From the NCBI GenBank assembly GCA_026874595.1, contig CM049315.1, positions 7,252,664 through 7,316,663 of the forward strand: DNA of 64,000 nt. Reading direction: 5' to 3'. Both the position numbers and the translations under genes were made by a program. Under the pieces are notes generated by a model. That model was not told where the DNA came from. It was given only the letters and a program-made list of their open reading frames with translations, and did not search any database. This DNA comes from Sipunculus nudus (taxonomy: Eukaryota > Annelida > Sipuncula > Golfingiida > Sipunculidae). Below, one piece after another: positions 36,901 through 46,100 of this stretch (position 1 is its first letter; the number at the start of each line of letters is the position of its first letter).

Positions 36901-38550
36901 TGTTTGACAGTATTAAACCATTTCAATCACTGTTTATTGAACACTTTCGGACCCATGAGAACAATCGTTGTTATTATATGACATACGAAACAACAGTTAA
37001 TACTAAGAGGACAATAACGAACTAAAGCGCCTGCTCTTACTCAGATTTTTAAAATATAATTTCCATTCTATTTTCATATATACTTGGTATATATTTCAAA
37101 GAACATTATGACATAAAAATAATTGCGTTTATGATCAGATTCCTGCTGATTCAAACTGATATGTTCGCAGAGGTCTATTCTTATATATTATCGCAACCAC
37201 AAAATACATGCATTATGCTATTGTAAAAGTAACCCATTTTGTGTTTGGATTTGCTGCTCACCCTTAAGGAAAAACATGCAAAAAGTTAAGGAGGACTAGA
37301 AAGTTAGATCATATTGTACTTTCAAGACAGCACTTAATCCATGGAATATCAAGTAGACACTGTCATTTGTCGTGGAATCTGTATAACAGATATACTTCCG
37401 CGTAGATGTTAGTTCTACTTTAAATGATGTTACAACGGATAGATAAGAAGAATAGGTGTGATAATTTTGTTCTAGCGAATACTACGTCAGTGGCTGGACT
37501 CACGTCTACCGAAACTGCAAATGGTAAATCTCTTTATTATTTAGAATCATTGCTAAAACCATTATCTTGGAGACAAAAGTTTTGAATTTATTTAAACCTT
37601 TGGATTAACAGGGTATTTCCGATGCAGCAGAATATAAGAAGCAATTTAAATATTAATATGATCTTTTTTATATATTTAATGTAATTAACTATAATTATAA
37701 ATTGTATTTCAGAAAAAAATGTGATGTAATATTTGCAGTTAACATAAACTTTGACTCCAGGGTCTTCATGGGCTGAGTTTTTCTTAATTTAGGTACAATG
37801 AAGGGTACAACCATGATTTTACCTATTGTGGTGCTATGTGGCTTGGTAGTCCTGATTCTCCTCCCGTGTGTAGCTCTCTACTGCATTAAGAAGATCTTGA
37901 GAAAGCATGATGTAAGAAGAACAAAGGTAATTCAGGTAAAAAAAAAAAAGAATATCGTAGATGTTATACACCAAGCACTTCAATCTCGTTTTTTAATGAG
38001 TACAAAAAATATAACGCCTACTGATAATTTCAGACTTTGAAAATTCGACCGGCTGAACATCAGACCAGAAAGAGCCCGGACATCAGTAAACCCCAACAGG
38101 CCACATGTAATCACTGGACCCATAGCAACACTGTTAAAGCCCGTCGAATCACCATCCATGAAAATATAGAATCAGACGAGAGTGAACAATTTCACATAAA
38201 GGGAATTGAAAGGTTGATATTTTATCATCATAACGATAATAAATTCTCGGCACATGTTAATTTACGAAACGCAGATTATATCATTTGTGGCATTAGACTC
38301 AGAGTTACATCTATATGATAAATGATAAAAATAATGAAAATATTGCACAGAATTTATTAAAATCTAGTGATGGCCAGTTTTTGTTATTATATAAAATGTT
38401 AATATGTTAATCTAAATGCATATAATTCTTTTAAAATATTTTACAAATTAAATTCCATGTATATTTCATAAATGTAGAAGCTTGGCAAAAAGAAGCAATG
38501 GAGGAGATGTTACGGTTTATCACGGAGAGCCCGTCTCGTCAGAGTCATAA
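23738..38550 (+). CDS. Gene A: five-kringle, Ser/Thr-stalk, single-pass membrane protein (34 exons seen, first exon missing)
   Basis: The assembled exons give a protein of about 1,125 residues: signal peptide; K1-K5 (each about 76-84 residues, six cysteines); a Ser/Thr-rich stalk of about 556 residues in 24 mini-exons; a membrane helix; and a cytoplasmic tail of about 95 residues. All introns from the signal-peptide exon to the membrane exon are phase 1; those inside the tail are phases 0 and 2. Kringles are disulfide-bonded binding modules, here with no attached enzyme. The order is conserved in gene B, 20 kb downstream, so the pair arose by tandem duplication. The initiator exon was not found; it must end with one base of a codon. 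None of the kringles has the Asp-X-Asp pair of lysine-binding plasminogen kringles, so lysine binding is doubtful. Family and role are not recognised. Confidence 0.8.
24165..24262. repeat. CA- and TA-rich low-complexity tract in gene A intron
   Basis: CACACACACCATCACCCACA then (CA)n and (TA)n; it is followed by the large perfect hairpin at 24267. Confidence 0.6.
24267..24546. repeat. Perfect 133-bp inverted repeat with 14-nt loop
   Basis: Arm 24267-24399 is the exact reverse complement of arm 24414-24546; I compared the two base by base and found no mismatch. The loop 24400-24413 is ATATTAATAAATAG. The left arm resembles 19815-19940, where no inverted copy exists, so the second arm was gained here. 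It lies in intron sequence between the signal-peptide and K1 exons of gene A. Confidence 0.95.
24545..24608. repeat. Second perfect hairpin, 25-bp arms, same 14-nt loop
   Basis: Arms 24545-24569 and 24584-24608 are exact reverse complements; the loop 24570-24583 is again ATATTAATAAATAG. It directly abuts the 133-bp hairpin. Confidence 0.95.
24660..24716. repeat. (GT)n and G-homopolymer tract
   Basis: GTATGTGTGTTTGTGTGTGT followed by a run of G. ORFs on either strand here are low-complexity. Confidence 0.85.
25679..25930 (+). CDS. Gene A kringle 1 exon
   Basis: 252 bp, phase 1 in and out; acceptor CAATTTTAG, donor A|GTATGA. It encodes a complete kringle: C1 in SCKYSLKGREYAGT, C2 in GERCQRWDSQFPHKH, C3 in NFCRNPDNGRRGPWC, C4 in that same WCYT, C5 in SEPCDIP and C6 in PIC. 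The expected disulfides are C1-C6, C2-C4 and C3-C5. The position of the lysine-site DXD motif reads DNG, so only the first Asp is kept. Closest partner in the window is K1 of gene B (shared AANFCRNP and GPWCYTMNP). Confidence 0.93.
26440..26688 (+). CDS. Gene A kringle 2 exon
   Basis: 249 bp, phase 1; acceptor ATTTTTCAG, donor G|GTAAGG. All six cysteines are present: DCKTSVAGHGYLGT, GLPCQRWDKQVPHPH, NNYCRNGENEKMPWC, WDYCWVPIC. It departs from the usual CRNPD by CRNGE and has lost the Gly before PW. The 3' end of this exon and its donor are repeated 4.5 times just downstream (26664-26892). Confidence 0.92.
26664..26892 (+). repeat. 4.5 tandem 50-bp copies of the K2 exon end plus splice donor
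   Basis: Units begin at 26664, 26714, 26763, 26813 and 26863. Each contains the last coding bases (TGGGTCCCCATCTGTG) and the donor GGTAAGG, then TTAATTCTACTTAAGA. The first unit is the real exon end. Reading on past the first donor meets an in-frame TAA in ACTTAAG. Confidence 0.9.
27048..27275 (+). CDS. Gene A kringle 3 exon (short kringle)
   Basis: 228 bp, phase 1; acceptor GATATTAG, donor T|GTAAGT. It encodes a 76-residue kringle, about eight shorter than its neighbours because the loop between PHKHGY and ACRNP is reduced. Six cysteines are present (ACTPDH, IPCQPW, NACRNP, PWCYT, ENCHVP, PPC). CQPW replaces the usual CQRW. The VEKEN segment before C5 is shared with K3 of gene B (VEKES), marking the two as orthologous positions of the duplicated genes. 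Confidence 0.9.
27437..27481 (+). CDS. Gene A K3-K4 linker mini-exon (15 residues)
   Basis: The acceptor CATTTTCAG and donor G|GTATGT frame 45 bp reading FKKQRYDFFNGNTE in phase 1. It is needed for the frame: joining K3 straight to K4 would create T+AA, a stop codon. Gene B has a 45-bp exon at the same place (50711-50755) reading FKKIVTEEYEFDFK. Confidence 0.8.
27884..28020. repeat. (TA)n microsatellite in gene A intron
   Basis: The uninterrupted TA tract covers about 27943-27994. Confidence 0.9.
28634..28885 (+). CDS. Gene A kringle 4 exon
   Basis: 252 bp, phase 1; acceptor CCATCAAG, donor C|GTGAGT. Six cysteines: ECKRNRMGTEYRGT, IACQRWDKQYPHKH, DHCRNPDNTPTGPWC, RQSCIVKPC. DXD reads DNT. 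The minus-strand ORF over this exon is its shadow. Confidence 0.93.
29166..29417 (+). CDS. Gene A kringle 5 exon
   Basis: 252 bp, phase 1; acceptor TTCGAAG, donor G|GTAGGT. Six cysteines: ACTSTRPGLDFVGK is read as PCTSTRPG after splicing from K4, then HFCQRWDAQRPHRH, NYCRNPSRNLLGPWC and WDFCQIPFC. RWDFC.IP is shared with K5 of gene B. This is the last folded domain before the Ser/Thr-rich stalk. Confidence 0.93.
29766..29798 (+). CDS. Gene A stalk exon S1
   Basis: 33 bp between TCTCTGCAG and G|GTATTT, phase 1: SGFLESKTDT. Confidence 0.6.
30092..30118 (+). CDS. Gene A stalk exon S2 (27-bp micro-exon)
   Basis: Between TTCTTCTACAG and G|GTATGT, phase 1: AMSTTNQGF. At nine codons it is the shortest exon of the gene. 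Confidence 0.55.
30253..30333 (+). CDS. Gene A stalk exon S3
   Basis: 81 bp between TAATTATAG and G|GTATGT, phase 1. It encodes KYYIPKGTTPLLEIITL then a basic stretch HAKRRITKD, unusual for the stalk; KRR could be a protease-sensitive site. Confidence 0.6.
30534..30590 (+). CDS. Gene A stalk exon S4
   Basis: 57 bp between TTTATGTAG and G|GTATAG, phase 1: PKTTTSVTTFTKTSLTEK, densely Thr-rich and a likely O-glycosylation segment. Confidence 0.7.
30803..30940 (+). CDS. Gene A stalk exon S5
   Basis: 138 bp between CATTTTCCAG and G|GTATTA, phase 1. It opens ITNDSPVNRSSEELATH, with an NRS sequon, and continues TTIATFTTLFTTTPSTTSF, mucin-like. Confidence 0.75.
31189..31317 (+). CDS. Gene A stalk exon S6
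   Basis: 129 bp between TGTTCACTAG and G|GTTAAA, phase 1: SSVELPSTREELSEPSKKPT and on to HSGTTAIS. It resembles S8, suggesting exon duplication. Confidence 0.75.
31562..31699 (+). CDS. Gene A stalk exon S7
   Basis: 138 bp after ATTTTCTTAG, phase 1, opening RLAQSSTTNDEFQFHEK and ending GKSRKA. The donor chosen, G|GTACAC at 31699, keeps phase 1; the open frame runs further to 31770 but without a better donor. Confidence 0.6.
32024..32149 (+). CDS. Gene A stalk exon S8
   Basis: 126 bp between AACCATCAG and G|GTACCC, phase 1: SSGVPSRLEDHVSPETPVKP then TSSTDGGSYES and GTTPTA. It aligns with S6 from start to end (SS-VP-R-E-SE-P-KPT, SY, GTT). Confidence 0.75.
32279..32365 (+). CDS. Gene A stalk exon S9
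   Basis: 87 bp between TATCTTACAG and G|GTATAT, phase 1: SIPLTRLEPATDTKFPKK then TLLTKMETLT. Confidence 0.7.
32764..32823 (+). CDS. Gene A stalk exon S10 (GC donor)
   Basis: 60 bp after GGTTTTTCAG, phase 1: SRDTSSRKQMFPSTVTTVE. The donor is GAAG|GCAAGTG, the classic GC-AG consensus. A GT two bases further on would break the frame. Confidence 0.65.
33042..33095 (+). CDS. Gene A stalk exon S11
   Basis: 54 bp between TTCGTGCAG and G|GTAAAG, phase 1: SVRTKKSKPTAPTILHE. Confidence 0.65.
33361..33390 (+). CDS. Gene A stalk exon S12
   Basis: 30 bp between ATCGCTTTAG and G|GTAAAT, phase 1: EPTSVITQTN. Confidence 0.6.
33506..33562 (+). CDS. Gene A stalk exon S13 (GC donor)
   Basis: 57 bp after CCACTTTAG, phase 1: VMSSKPRNPSSLPVGKNK. 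The donor AAAG|GCAAGTA is a second GC-AG site with the same consensus as S10. Confidence 0.6.
33698..33769 (+). CDS. Gene A stalk exon S14
   Basis: 72 bp between TTTTTTTAG and G|GTAAGC, phase 1: VSLLAEDIAFLTSEEITRK then ASST. Confidence 0.65.
33952..34023 (+). CDS. Gene A stalk exon S15
   Basis: 72 bp between TCTATTACAG and G|GTTTTC, phase 1: FRKTRAIEDDIDSKNMNK then DTQGT. It is acidic and Thr-poor compared with the other stalk exons. Confidence 0.55.
34274..34333 (+). CDS. Gene A stalk exon S16
   Basis: 60 bp between TGTCTTTCAG and G|GTAAAT, phase 1: IRTTDLSSTVPSHRSTNTN. Confidence 0.7.
34874..34921 (+). CDS. Gene A stalk exon S17
   Basis: 48 bp between GATCTTTAG and G|GTTAGA, phase 1: NSTPGMDDNGTPTSP, with NST and NGT sequons. 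Confidence 0.65.
35208..35276 (+). CDS. Gene A stalk exon S18
   Basis: 69 bp between TTACTTCTAG and G|GTGAGA, phase 1: FLTADARTSIQAMSNRIST then RNT. Confidence 0.65.
35564..35611 (+). CDS. Gene A stalk exon S19
   Basis: 48 bp after TTGTTTCAG, phase 1: TSLGGHYHLKDTNMT. Donor A|GTAATC; an alternative phase-1 donor A|GTTTGA at 35644 would add 11 residues. Confidence 0.5.
35729..35797 (+). CDS. Gene A stalk exon S20
   Basis: 69 bp between TTGTTCCCAG and G|GTAAGT, phase 1: KSKEKHPFNMSSSSANISTP then LT; two sequons (NMS, NIS). Confidence 0.7.
35963..35992 (+). CDS. Gene A stalk exon S21 (tentative)
   Basis: 30 bp between CTATATTTAG and G|GTAGTG, phase 1: SVSSFKGRL. Short and with a weaker donor, so this could be chance. 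Confidence 0.4.
   Translation: MPSAPSKGD
36398..36460 (+). CDS. Gene A stalk exon S22
   Basis: 63 bp between TTCATTTCAG and G|GTAACT, phase 1: NTDSVRIVQNYTSSVKTDIQ, with an NYT sequon. Confidence 0.65.
36772..36843 (+). CDS. Gene A stalk exon S23
   Basis: 72 bp between CTTTAATAG and G|GTAAGT, phase 1: RFVSENKSRYDPNTSQSGN then QDGE. Confidence 0.65.
37476..37523 (+). CDS. Gene A stalk exon S24
   Basis: 48 bp between TTTGTTCTAG and G|GTAAAT, phase 1: ANTTSVAGLTSTETAN. Last stalk exon before the membrane exon. Confidence 0.7.
37793..37926 (+). CDS. Gene A transmembrane exon
   Basis: 134 bp, phase 1 in, phase 0 out (AAG|GTAATT). After GTMKGTT comes a hydrophobic helix MILPIVVLCGLVVLILLPCV, then ALYCIKKILRKHDVRRTK, a basic stop-transfer stretch. 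This sets a type I topology: kringles and stalk outside, C-terminus in the cytosol. Cysteines flanking the inner leaflet could be acylated (inference). Confidence 0.85.
38034..38212 (+). CDS. Gene A cytoplasmic tail exon 1
   Basis: 179 bp, phase 0 in and phase 2 out (AAAG|GTTGAT at the end of GIER). It opens TLKIRPAEHQTRKSPDISKP and has an acidic Ser patch NIESDESEQFHIKG that fits casein-kinase-2-type sites. No known signalling motif was recognised. Confidence 0.75.
38478..38550 (+). CDS. Gene A cytoplasmic tail exon 2 and stop
   Basis: Following the phase-2 intron it reads SLAKRSNGGDVTVYHGEPVS then SES and TAA (38548-38550). A different frame over the same bases is open longer (to 38600) but does not fit the splice phase. 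Poly(A) signals follow at 38595, 38799 and 38831. Confidence 0.7.
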
Positions 38551-38594
38551 AAGGATCAAGAGATCAATCAGCAGTACTTCAAATATAGGCATGG

Positions 38595-38836
38595 AATAAA
38601 GCCATTCAGAGGGCTTGTGGTTATTCTCTGTGGATGGGATGCTAGTGTATCTTTCTATTTATGTTACAACCGTTTCGATGGTTAAAGTGGCATACGGAAA
38701 TTTTTTATGTTAAAGAATGGATTGGGTCTGCTTTAACAAGGTTTGGCAAATCTGTTTGATATAACTGATCTATTGTGGACTGTTTTTAATGATGTACAAA
38801 TAAATATTGTATGGTTACAGGATTACAACGAATAAA
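38595..38836 (+). terminator. Gene A 3' UTR with three poly(A) signals
   Basis: AATAAA at 38595-38600, 38799-38804 and 38831-38836, all within 290 bp of the stop codon. Confidence 0.65.
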
Positions 38837-38849
38837 TGGAAAATGTTCA

Positions 38850-40030
38850 GTGATAATATTTGGATCGTATACTACTCCTTATTTTGGATGTTATGTATAT
38901 TTTTATTTTGGTGGGAGTGTGTTTTATGAAAATGTCTGACATCAGTAGACGCAGATAATTGACAAATTAGCATGGAAATGGAGTGTTTTCTAAGTTCTGC
39001 ACCAGCTTTTTATATGATCAATATTTTATACATTCCTTCAACACTGCCAGCATTTCTTGTTCACCTCTCCACATAGCTATGTAGTGATATGTCATACAAA
39101 TTGACAAACCTCCCATCTGTTAAACCAAGCATACCTTGAGTTATAAGGACAAGGGAGCTAAAGTTCAGTTCTCCTGCTTGAAGTATGAATAAATCTATGG
39201 AATTTGCCCCTATATCATATCATAGGTAAAGTATTGTTCACATTTAAACCAATAAAAAGCCTGCGAAAATTGAAAAGATTGATAATCATGGAATCCAAAT
39301 CCTCTATCCCGAAATAACGAATCTAAACATATTACCCTTATCTGCAACCATAGATAATAAAGGCTGTACATAAAACATTATAGTATCATTACAAAAGGAT
39401 TAATGGTCACGTCGTTATATTTTTATCATTTTTACCTTTACCCAAATCATGAAGAAGTCTTATTATAAGCAATGGATAGGCCAACCTTCAATACAAAGGA
39501 TAAAACATGGAATCTCCGGTAAACCGTTCGTATAAAAATGTAATTTTCTAATACTAGTCCTGCCTATTAGGGATTGGATGAAACAAAAAAAAGTAAATAC
39601 TTTATAGACTTTAAATATGGCATGTTTTTCATTTAATTTAAGATAAATACGATTTTTTTAAATTTAGTTGACACTGCACAAGAACATACACATTTATAAC
39701 CGACAGAAACATAAACACCTAATGGACAAACGGTGCTTGGTATGATATACATGACACCTAAGTTCACTAATGCTCTCTTTACCCATTGTAAAACTGGATT
39801 GCTCGACGCGATGCAGGTTTAAATATATGTTACCCAGTGTGCAAGTTTGGGTTGCCACTAATAGATTCATTGAATGCAATAGGAACGGGAAAATTGTACA
39901 TTAAATCAGTCGTTGAATATGGGTTTGTGGGATATCAATCAAAATGTCACACGGGGCAAGATTTTATTATAGTTGACCTGATACACATCCAGGGAATTAA
40001 GTATTGATCAATTCCCCCGAGAACTTTAAA
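38850..40030. other. Intergenic between gene A and gene B
   Basis: AT-rich; no exon-like segment or repeat family was recognised. Confidence 0.5.
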
Positions 40031-40039
40031 AAATACCTC

Positions 40040-40046
40040 TATATAA
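40040..40046 (+). promoter_or_regulatory. TATA box of gene B
   Basis: TATATAA lies 60 bp before the ATG proposed at 40100, so transcription should begin about 40070, giving a 5' UTR of about 30 bp. Confidence 0.5.
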
Positions 40047-40099
40047 CTTGTGTTGCACTTTCATTGCTACTGTGCTAGTTGGAACGAAGAAATGCAGAC

Positions 40100-40103
40100 A
40101 TGA
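40100..40103 (+). CDS. Gene B first coding exon (ATG plus one base)
   Basis: GCAGACATGA|GTAAGT: the ATG is followed by one base and a strong donor, exactly the phase the signal-peptide exon at 47560 needs. Joined they read MRGLVCFFMAVGYSYAQ, a good signal peptide. An upstream ATG at 40092 opens a three-codon ORF (MQT) whose TGA overlaps the main ATG (ATGA). The 7.4 kb distance to the next exon leaves doubt; this exon could belong to a lost neighbour. Confidence 0.5.
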
Positions 40104-43100
40104 GTAAGTTCTTGTTTTATGTACTATATATCAAAACTTTACTATTTTACCCATTATAAATTATTGCATGAATCATATTCATTATATAAGCATTGTGAAT
40201 AACTCCTCAGTTTGGTTTAAGCTAGAATCATGGATCATCAATTAAATCACGATTGCGGGCGTACTTTTTCATATCGATCAACGCTTAGCTCAAGCTCAAG
40301 CACGGGGAGAAAAAAAAATTGTGTTATTATTGCCGTAAACGGTCGATTAAGTATTCAATAAGTTAATCAGTTAAAGGGACCCGATCACCTATAAAGCATG
40401 TTGAAATAATACGAAAAATAAATTCTTTCCTTTCAAATAAGTTTGTACCTGTTCCCCTGAAACCATTTGCTTACTCCTATAAACGAGTGTTAAAAACAGG
40501 TGATCGGCGCGATCACAGATGTCAACATTAACACGTGCATCGTCTGGGCCACTACGTGTCAATCAGGAGACGCCCTGGCTGACTTGGCCAAAAATGTAAT
40601 ACATGTTCCGCTGGCTGAAACACACCGTGTTGCTGCTCAGAATCGGACCTCCGATCTCGCGGCCTTGTTATGGTAAACAGACACACGTGGACCGTGTTTA
40701 CCAACGTACAGAACAATAACAAGCTTTCAAACAGTCGTAAATGACGTACTTAGACTGTGTGCTGGAATGTTTTTGCAGGGGAATTTTGTTTAAAGCAAAA
40801 CTAAACTGATTGTGAAAAATAAAAGGCATAATAATGTCCCTGATTATGCACCGTTAAGCAAAAAAGAATGAATTATGGCTCACAGAAAAATATTCTTCGC
40901 CAAACTCTATACAAATATAATAAATGATAGAATGATGTATTCGAGTAGTAAGGCATTAAAGAGGATAATAACATCTAATGAATCCTTTCAAATATACAAA
41001 AAACATTTATTGGATTGACTTTTCTGTGTATTCATGTTTCACATTGTATAATCGAGAATACCAAAAAGATAATTCTATAAAAAGTAAATGAAGACATACA
41101 AAACAATAAGTTTAAAGACAAACTCTGATTCTTCAGAAGCTTGAAATATGTTACCGTGATAATAAACAGATGGTTTTTCATTTTATTTATAAAGTATTCC
41201 ATTTATGGGTGTCATTAATTTTTTCACCGACCATTCTACGGTGACTTCAATAATATTTGGACATATCCAGGTATTTGACCTGACTTTACCAAAGGTCTTT
41301 ATGGAACTTTGCTAGGTGAAGTATCCCAACAATATACCAATAAGATGAAATAGGTTAAACATATCCTCGATGAATAAATATCATGGTGTTACCTTACATG
41401 CAACGCGTAACCAAAGAGATAGCATTTCATAATGCACATAAACTGTATTTTGAAACTGGCCAGAACAGGTCTTTCCTCTCACATTATTGATACTCAGGAT
41501 TAGCCCGTATACTGAGATAAACCTCGGCATTTGTGTTGGTTTAAATCTGCACTGCTGGACCTTGTGTTAATAGCAACGGCCATCGTTCTTTCGGGCTTTG
41601 CGGTGTGTGCTCTTGCTGCCCGCATGGTGTGGTGAAACGTGAAAGGAGACAAACGTAGGATCGAGAGGAAAGAAAAAAGAAATAAGAAAGACGTGCTCCC
41701 CGTCACATTAAAATCAATCCTTCAAGTAGCACAGGCAAAGGTGACACAAAAGACTTTAGGCTTTGGCAGGATCAAGAAAATCATAAACTGCCTGTGAATG
41801 AATTTCTTTTGCTATATTTTCTACAAATCTATGCAGGAAACTATTTATGATGGTGGTATGTATGTTTGGAGAGATACGTTATTTCGTATAAGGATCTCTT
41901 GTTTTAATATTCAATTATTATTTTTTTAGAAGTGTGTAGAAGTGCAAAACAAACATATTTATTTTAAAACATATAGACATGCCATATAAGCCATTTCAAT
42001 ATTTTCAACCAGCACTATTCAAAAGGTATACCGCATCGAAGGTAAACATTACGACGCTGGGATATATGTATGGGAAAGGAACTGAAATTATGTTTTAGGT
42101 TCTTGGACAAACATTTTTTTATCCTGTGTTACGTAATTGTCCTTTATTTTGATTAAAGTATAAGTACCTAGTGACAGTGAGCTCTGTTTATGCATTGCTG
42201 AGATTTACAGCTAAGACCTAGCACGCTGACATCGTGGTGTTTATGTATGACCTTTTTTGACCTTAAGGATGAGAAATCTGAGTGTTTGACAGCCGGCCGC
42301 GTTACAGTATGAATGGATGAGAAATTAGAGTGTTTGACTGCTTGAGCTGAGTACGAAAGAATGAGAAATCAGAATTTGCTTCATTGACGTAAGACTCGAG
42401 TCCGGACTTGGACAACAGTTTATTCGTCTAATTACTCGAAGCTCCTGGACTAAGACTTGTACTCGAGAAATCAGGCCGAGTCCATTTCGATTCCAGTAAA
42501 AAAGAAGACTGTCACAAAAAATATGGGATTGTGCACGTGGATGAACTGCTAGCAAAATATAAAAAAATGATGTATCTTTTCTTTATTGAAGCCTCAGGGC
42601 TTGGAACAAATACGTCTGGATGGGATGTATCCCTAATATGCCCAACATTCCATTACGCGTTAATTATCTCTCCAGAATTAGTCACCTATTATTTGGTCAA
42701 AGCTCTTGAATCCAAATTTTATCATAGAATACGAAGACAAGAGCTGTGGATAATGAGGCGTATTTAATTGTATTATCTTTTTTAAAATATATATTCAGGA
42801 AACTTTTGTTTCTGGTCATGGTTTTCTGTTGAAAATAAATGTTCCTATAATAAAATGACTCGTGTAGATAGGATAAATGCTTATGCCCGAAATTTGTGTG
42901 TGCTTTTCCAATTTATTTAAAACATTCATCCTGCATGCCGGGTTCATGTAAGTTATAATGTTGCCGTTTACCATGATTAAAACCTATGGTATGTCACTAG
43001 AACTTCAAAGTGGTTCACTGACAAACAAAACAAGCGCACCATTATTAAGACATGCATAAGGGGAGCATTACACGATCTGTCAATTTGCTATAGAGAACTA

Positions 43101-46100
43101 TTGTAGCCATTGATACACTTTCATGCATTGAGTTATTTCATCTAATAACATACCACAAAGATTTTGACAGGATATAGAAATACAAGTAGTTGTAAATGGA
43201 CAAAATAGAAGAAATAAACGATGCCTCCATTTACATCACAGAATTTCATGCCATCCACATTTTAGTGCTGTTGTCGTATGAACTAGGCCGCCGGCCCTTA
43301 GCTTTATTCGTCGAGAGGGAATAAAAAACTCCCCGAGAAAGAAGAGAATATTGGGATTGCAAAGTAAAATACACATAAATCGTCAATATTAATAATCATC
43401 ACCCAGTTACATGTGAATATATCTGGTATTCTTGTGTTCGTCTTGTCAATAAAAAGGTGTACTTAGCATGAAATTTATTAAATAGAAAGGGCTTATTTTT
43501 TCGAATTCTAATACAAATGTCACTATCTTTGCAACAAAAAGCTTCGAAATGGTGATTTATATTGATATTTGTAGATGTTATGCGGAAATTTATTCGTTGA
43601 CATTTTTTTCTGTCGAACATGGCTTTAGTTTAGATATTTTTAACATAAACAATAATGTCCAATTCTTTCTGTACTTAAAAAATAAAGAATATAATGGAAA
43701 TCAATCCTTTATAAATGTGTGTCTGCTAAAAAGTTTATGCTTCTTTTTAAAGCTGATCTTAACTAAATACAATGAATTCCTGGCGGCTTAACCGCATAGA
43801 CATCTATATATCTATAAATATATATTATCATTTTGAATATACATTTGTAATTAGATATAATGACACATATATAATATATATAATATCTAATTCGTTGACA
43901 TTTATTTCTGTGGAACATGGCTTTAGTTTAAATATTTTTAACATAAACAATAATGTCCAATTCTTTCTGTACGTTAAAAATAAAGAATATAATGGAAATC
44001 AATCCTTTATAAATGTGTGTCTGCTAAAAAGTTTATGCTTCTTTTTAAAGCAGATCTTAACTAAATACAATGAATTCTAGCGGCTTAACCGCATAGACAT
44101 CTATATATCTATAAATATATATTATCATTTTGAATATACATTTGAAATTAGATATAATGACACATATATAATATATATAATATCTAATTCGTTGACATTT
44201 TTTTCTGTGGAACATGGCTTTAGTTTAGATATTTTAAACATAAACAATAATGTCCAATTCTTTCTGTACGTTAAAAATAAAGAACATAATGGAAATCAAT
44301 CCTTTATAAATGTGTGTCTGCTAAAAAGTTTATGCTTCTTTTTAAAGCTGATCTTAACTTAATACAATGAATTCCTGGCGGCTTAACCGCATAGACATCT
44401 ATATATCTATAAATATATATTATCATTTTGAATATACATTTGTTATTAGATATAATGACACATATATAATATATATAATATCTAATTAATTTCCATTTTA
44501 ATGTATAATTGTACATCATGGTGTACCCCAGCCAAACGTGAATGGCTGAACCCTAAGAAGACAGATAATCAGTAAAATTTTAGCCTTTATAGTGCAACGG
44601 ACTTGACAAAACCCCGACGATTTATTTAGATGAATCCGTCTATACAATGAAAAGACAATAGATCATTCATGCAAATATTAACATAAATATATGTTCTAGA
44701 ACCTTGACAGAATTTATTGTATTTAATGTTAGTTTTACTCTCGCCATCCTTACTCATTCACAGATTTCTTTGGCATAGATTTATCATCTGGAGCCCATTA
44801 AATTTATCTTGCCTAGTATATCGGAATAAAGATCACACTGGTATTTTTTTGTAGATTTATATGTGCAACGGACTGGACCAAACCCCGACAATTTAATTAG
44901 ACAAATCTTTCCATATAATAAGAAGACAATAGAGCATCCATGCACATATTGGCAAAAAATACTCCATCCAAGTTCCATGTCAGCATATGTTGTAGTTAGT
45001 TTTATTCTCATCGCACTTATTTCTTCATAATTATTGAACAGATTTCTTTGGCATAGTTTAATCCCTTGGAATAAATCGGGGAAACAGAGACAACAACTCG
45101 AGCCCTTAAGTTGTATCTCGCCTATATATTGGAATGAAGATCATAATGGTAATTTTGTGAATATTTATATGTCTTGATAGACAGAAACAGAGCCAGAAGG
45201 TGTCAGGCTTTTATTCGCAGAATCAAACTGAACAGTAAATATGTCAAAATAGGTAACAAATAGGCATGCCACTTGTTTTCTGTTAATATGGAAATATTGT
45301 GGTGTACTAAGTCAGAAGCCTCTAAACAAATAATTCAAGAGAACGTGGCACTGGAAACATATAATATGGGTAAATGTTAGAAAATTAGTCATTTTAGAGT
45401 TATGTTTAAACAGTCACTGGAAGAGCAAAGGCAGTTAAGGTGAGCCGTGGACTCGCCGTGATATATTACACTTTTAGCCAACATTAGTAAACAGTGTGAC
45501 ATGACATGCATCAGTTCTTGCATATAACTCTGGAGAGCTTTTAACCAACATTAATAAGATATGATAATAATCTGAATAGCGAGAGTCGGTTGCAAATGAC
45601 TTTCATATCACTTTCAATAATAATAAACCATCACTTGACACAAAGGGCAAGCATTTTGACATTCATTTACAGGCAAACGGACTGTCAATAACAACTTATG
45701 AAAAAATTTATTAAATATTTTAATAATTTCACCAGTTTAACCTTTTCTCATATTACATCTGTCTTATCCGCAGATGCCTTACATTTTTATTTGTTACAGC
45801 AAATTCATTCCTTTGGACAATTAAAAGATACCAACGATAACTTTTAATAAGGGACTTTATTTCACTAGGAATCCAGGTTATGATGATATCCTTATTATAT
45901 GTGGTTTGAGACGCCGACACACACATCATGTGCTGTAAAAGAGGTAACGTCATCTACAATTTTATCAACTTCCACAATCAAATTTCACACGGGCGTTTAT
46001 CAACCCCTGTTTTTTCCTTTCAGTCCGACTTTTTCATAACATTAACATGGATTCCTTGAACTAGATAGAATATCCTTGGAAGAATAACTGAGTTAACATG

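Noticed and set aside
38478-38600. Longer alternative frame for the last exon of gene A
   Set aside because: It does not match the phase-2 intron set by the donor at 38212.
43549-44519. Conserved protein repeated three times
   Set aside because: The ORFs persist because the 298-bp units are nearly identical; the sequence is AT-rich and the frame ends differently in each unit.
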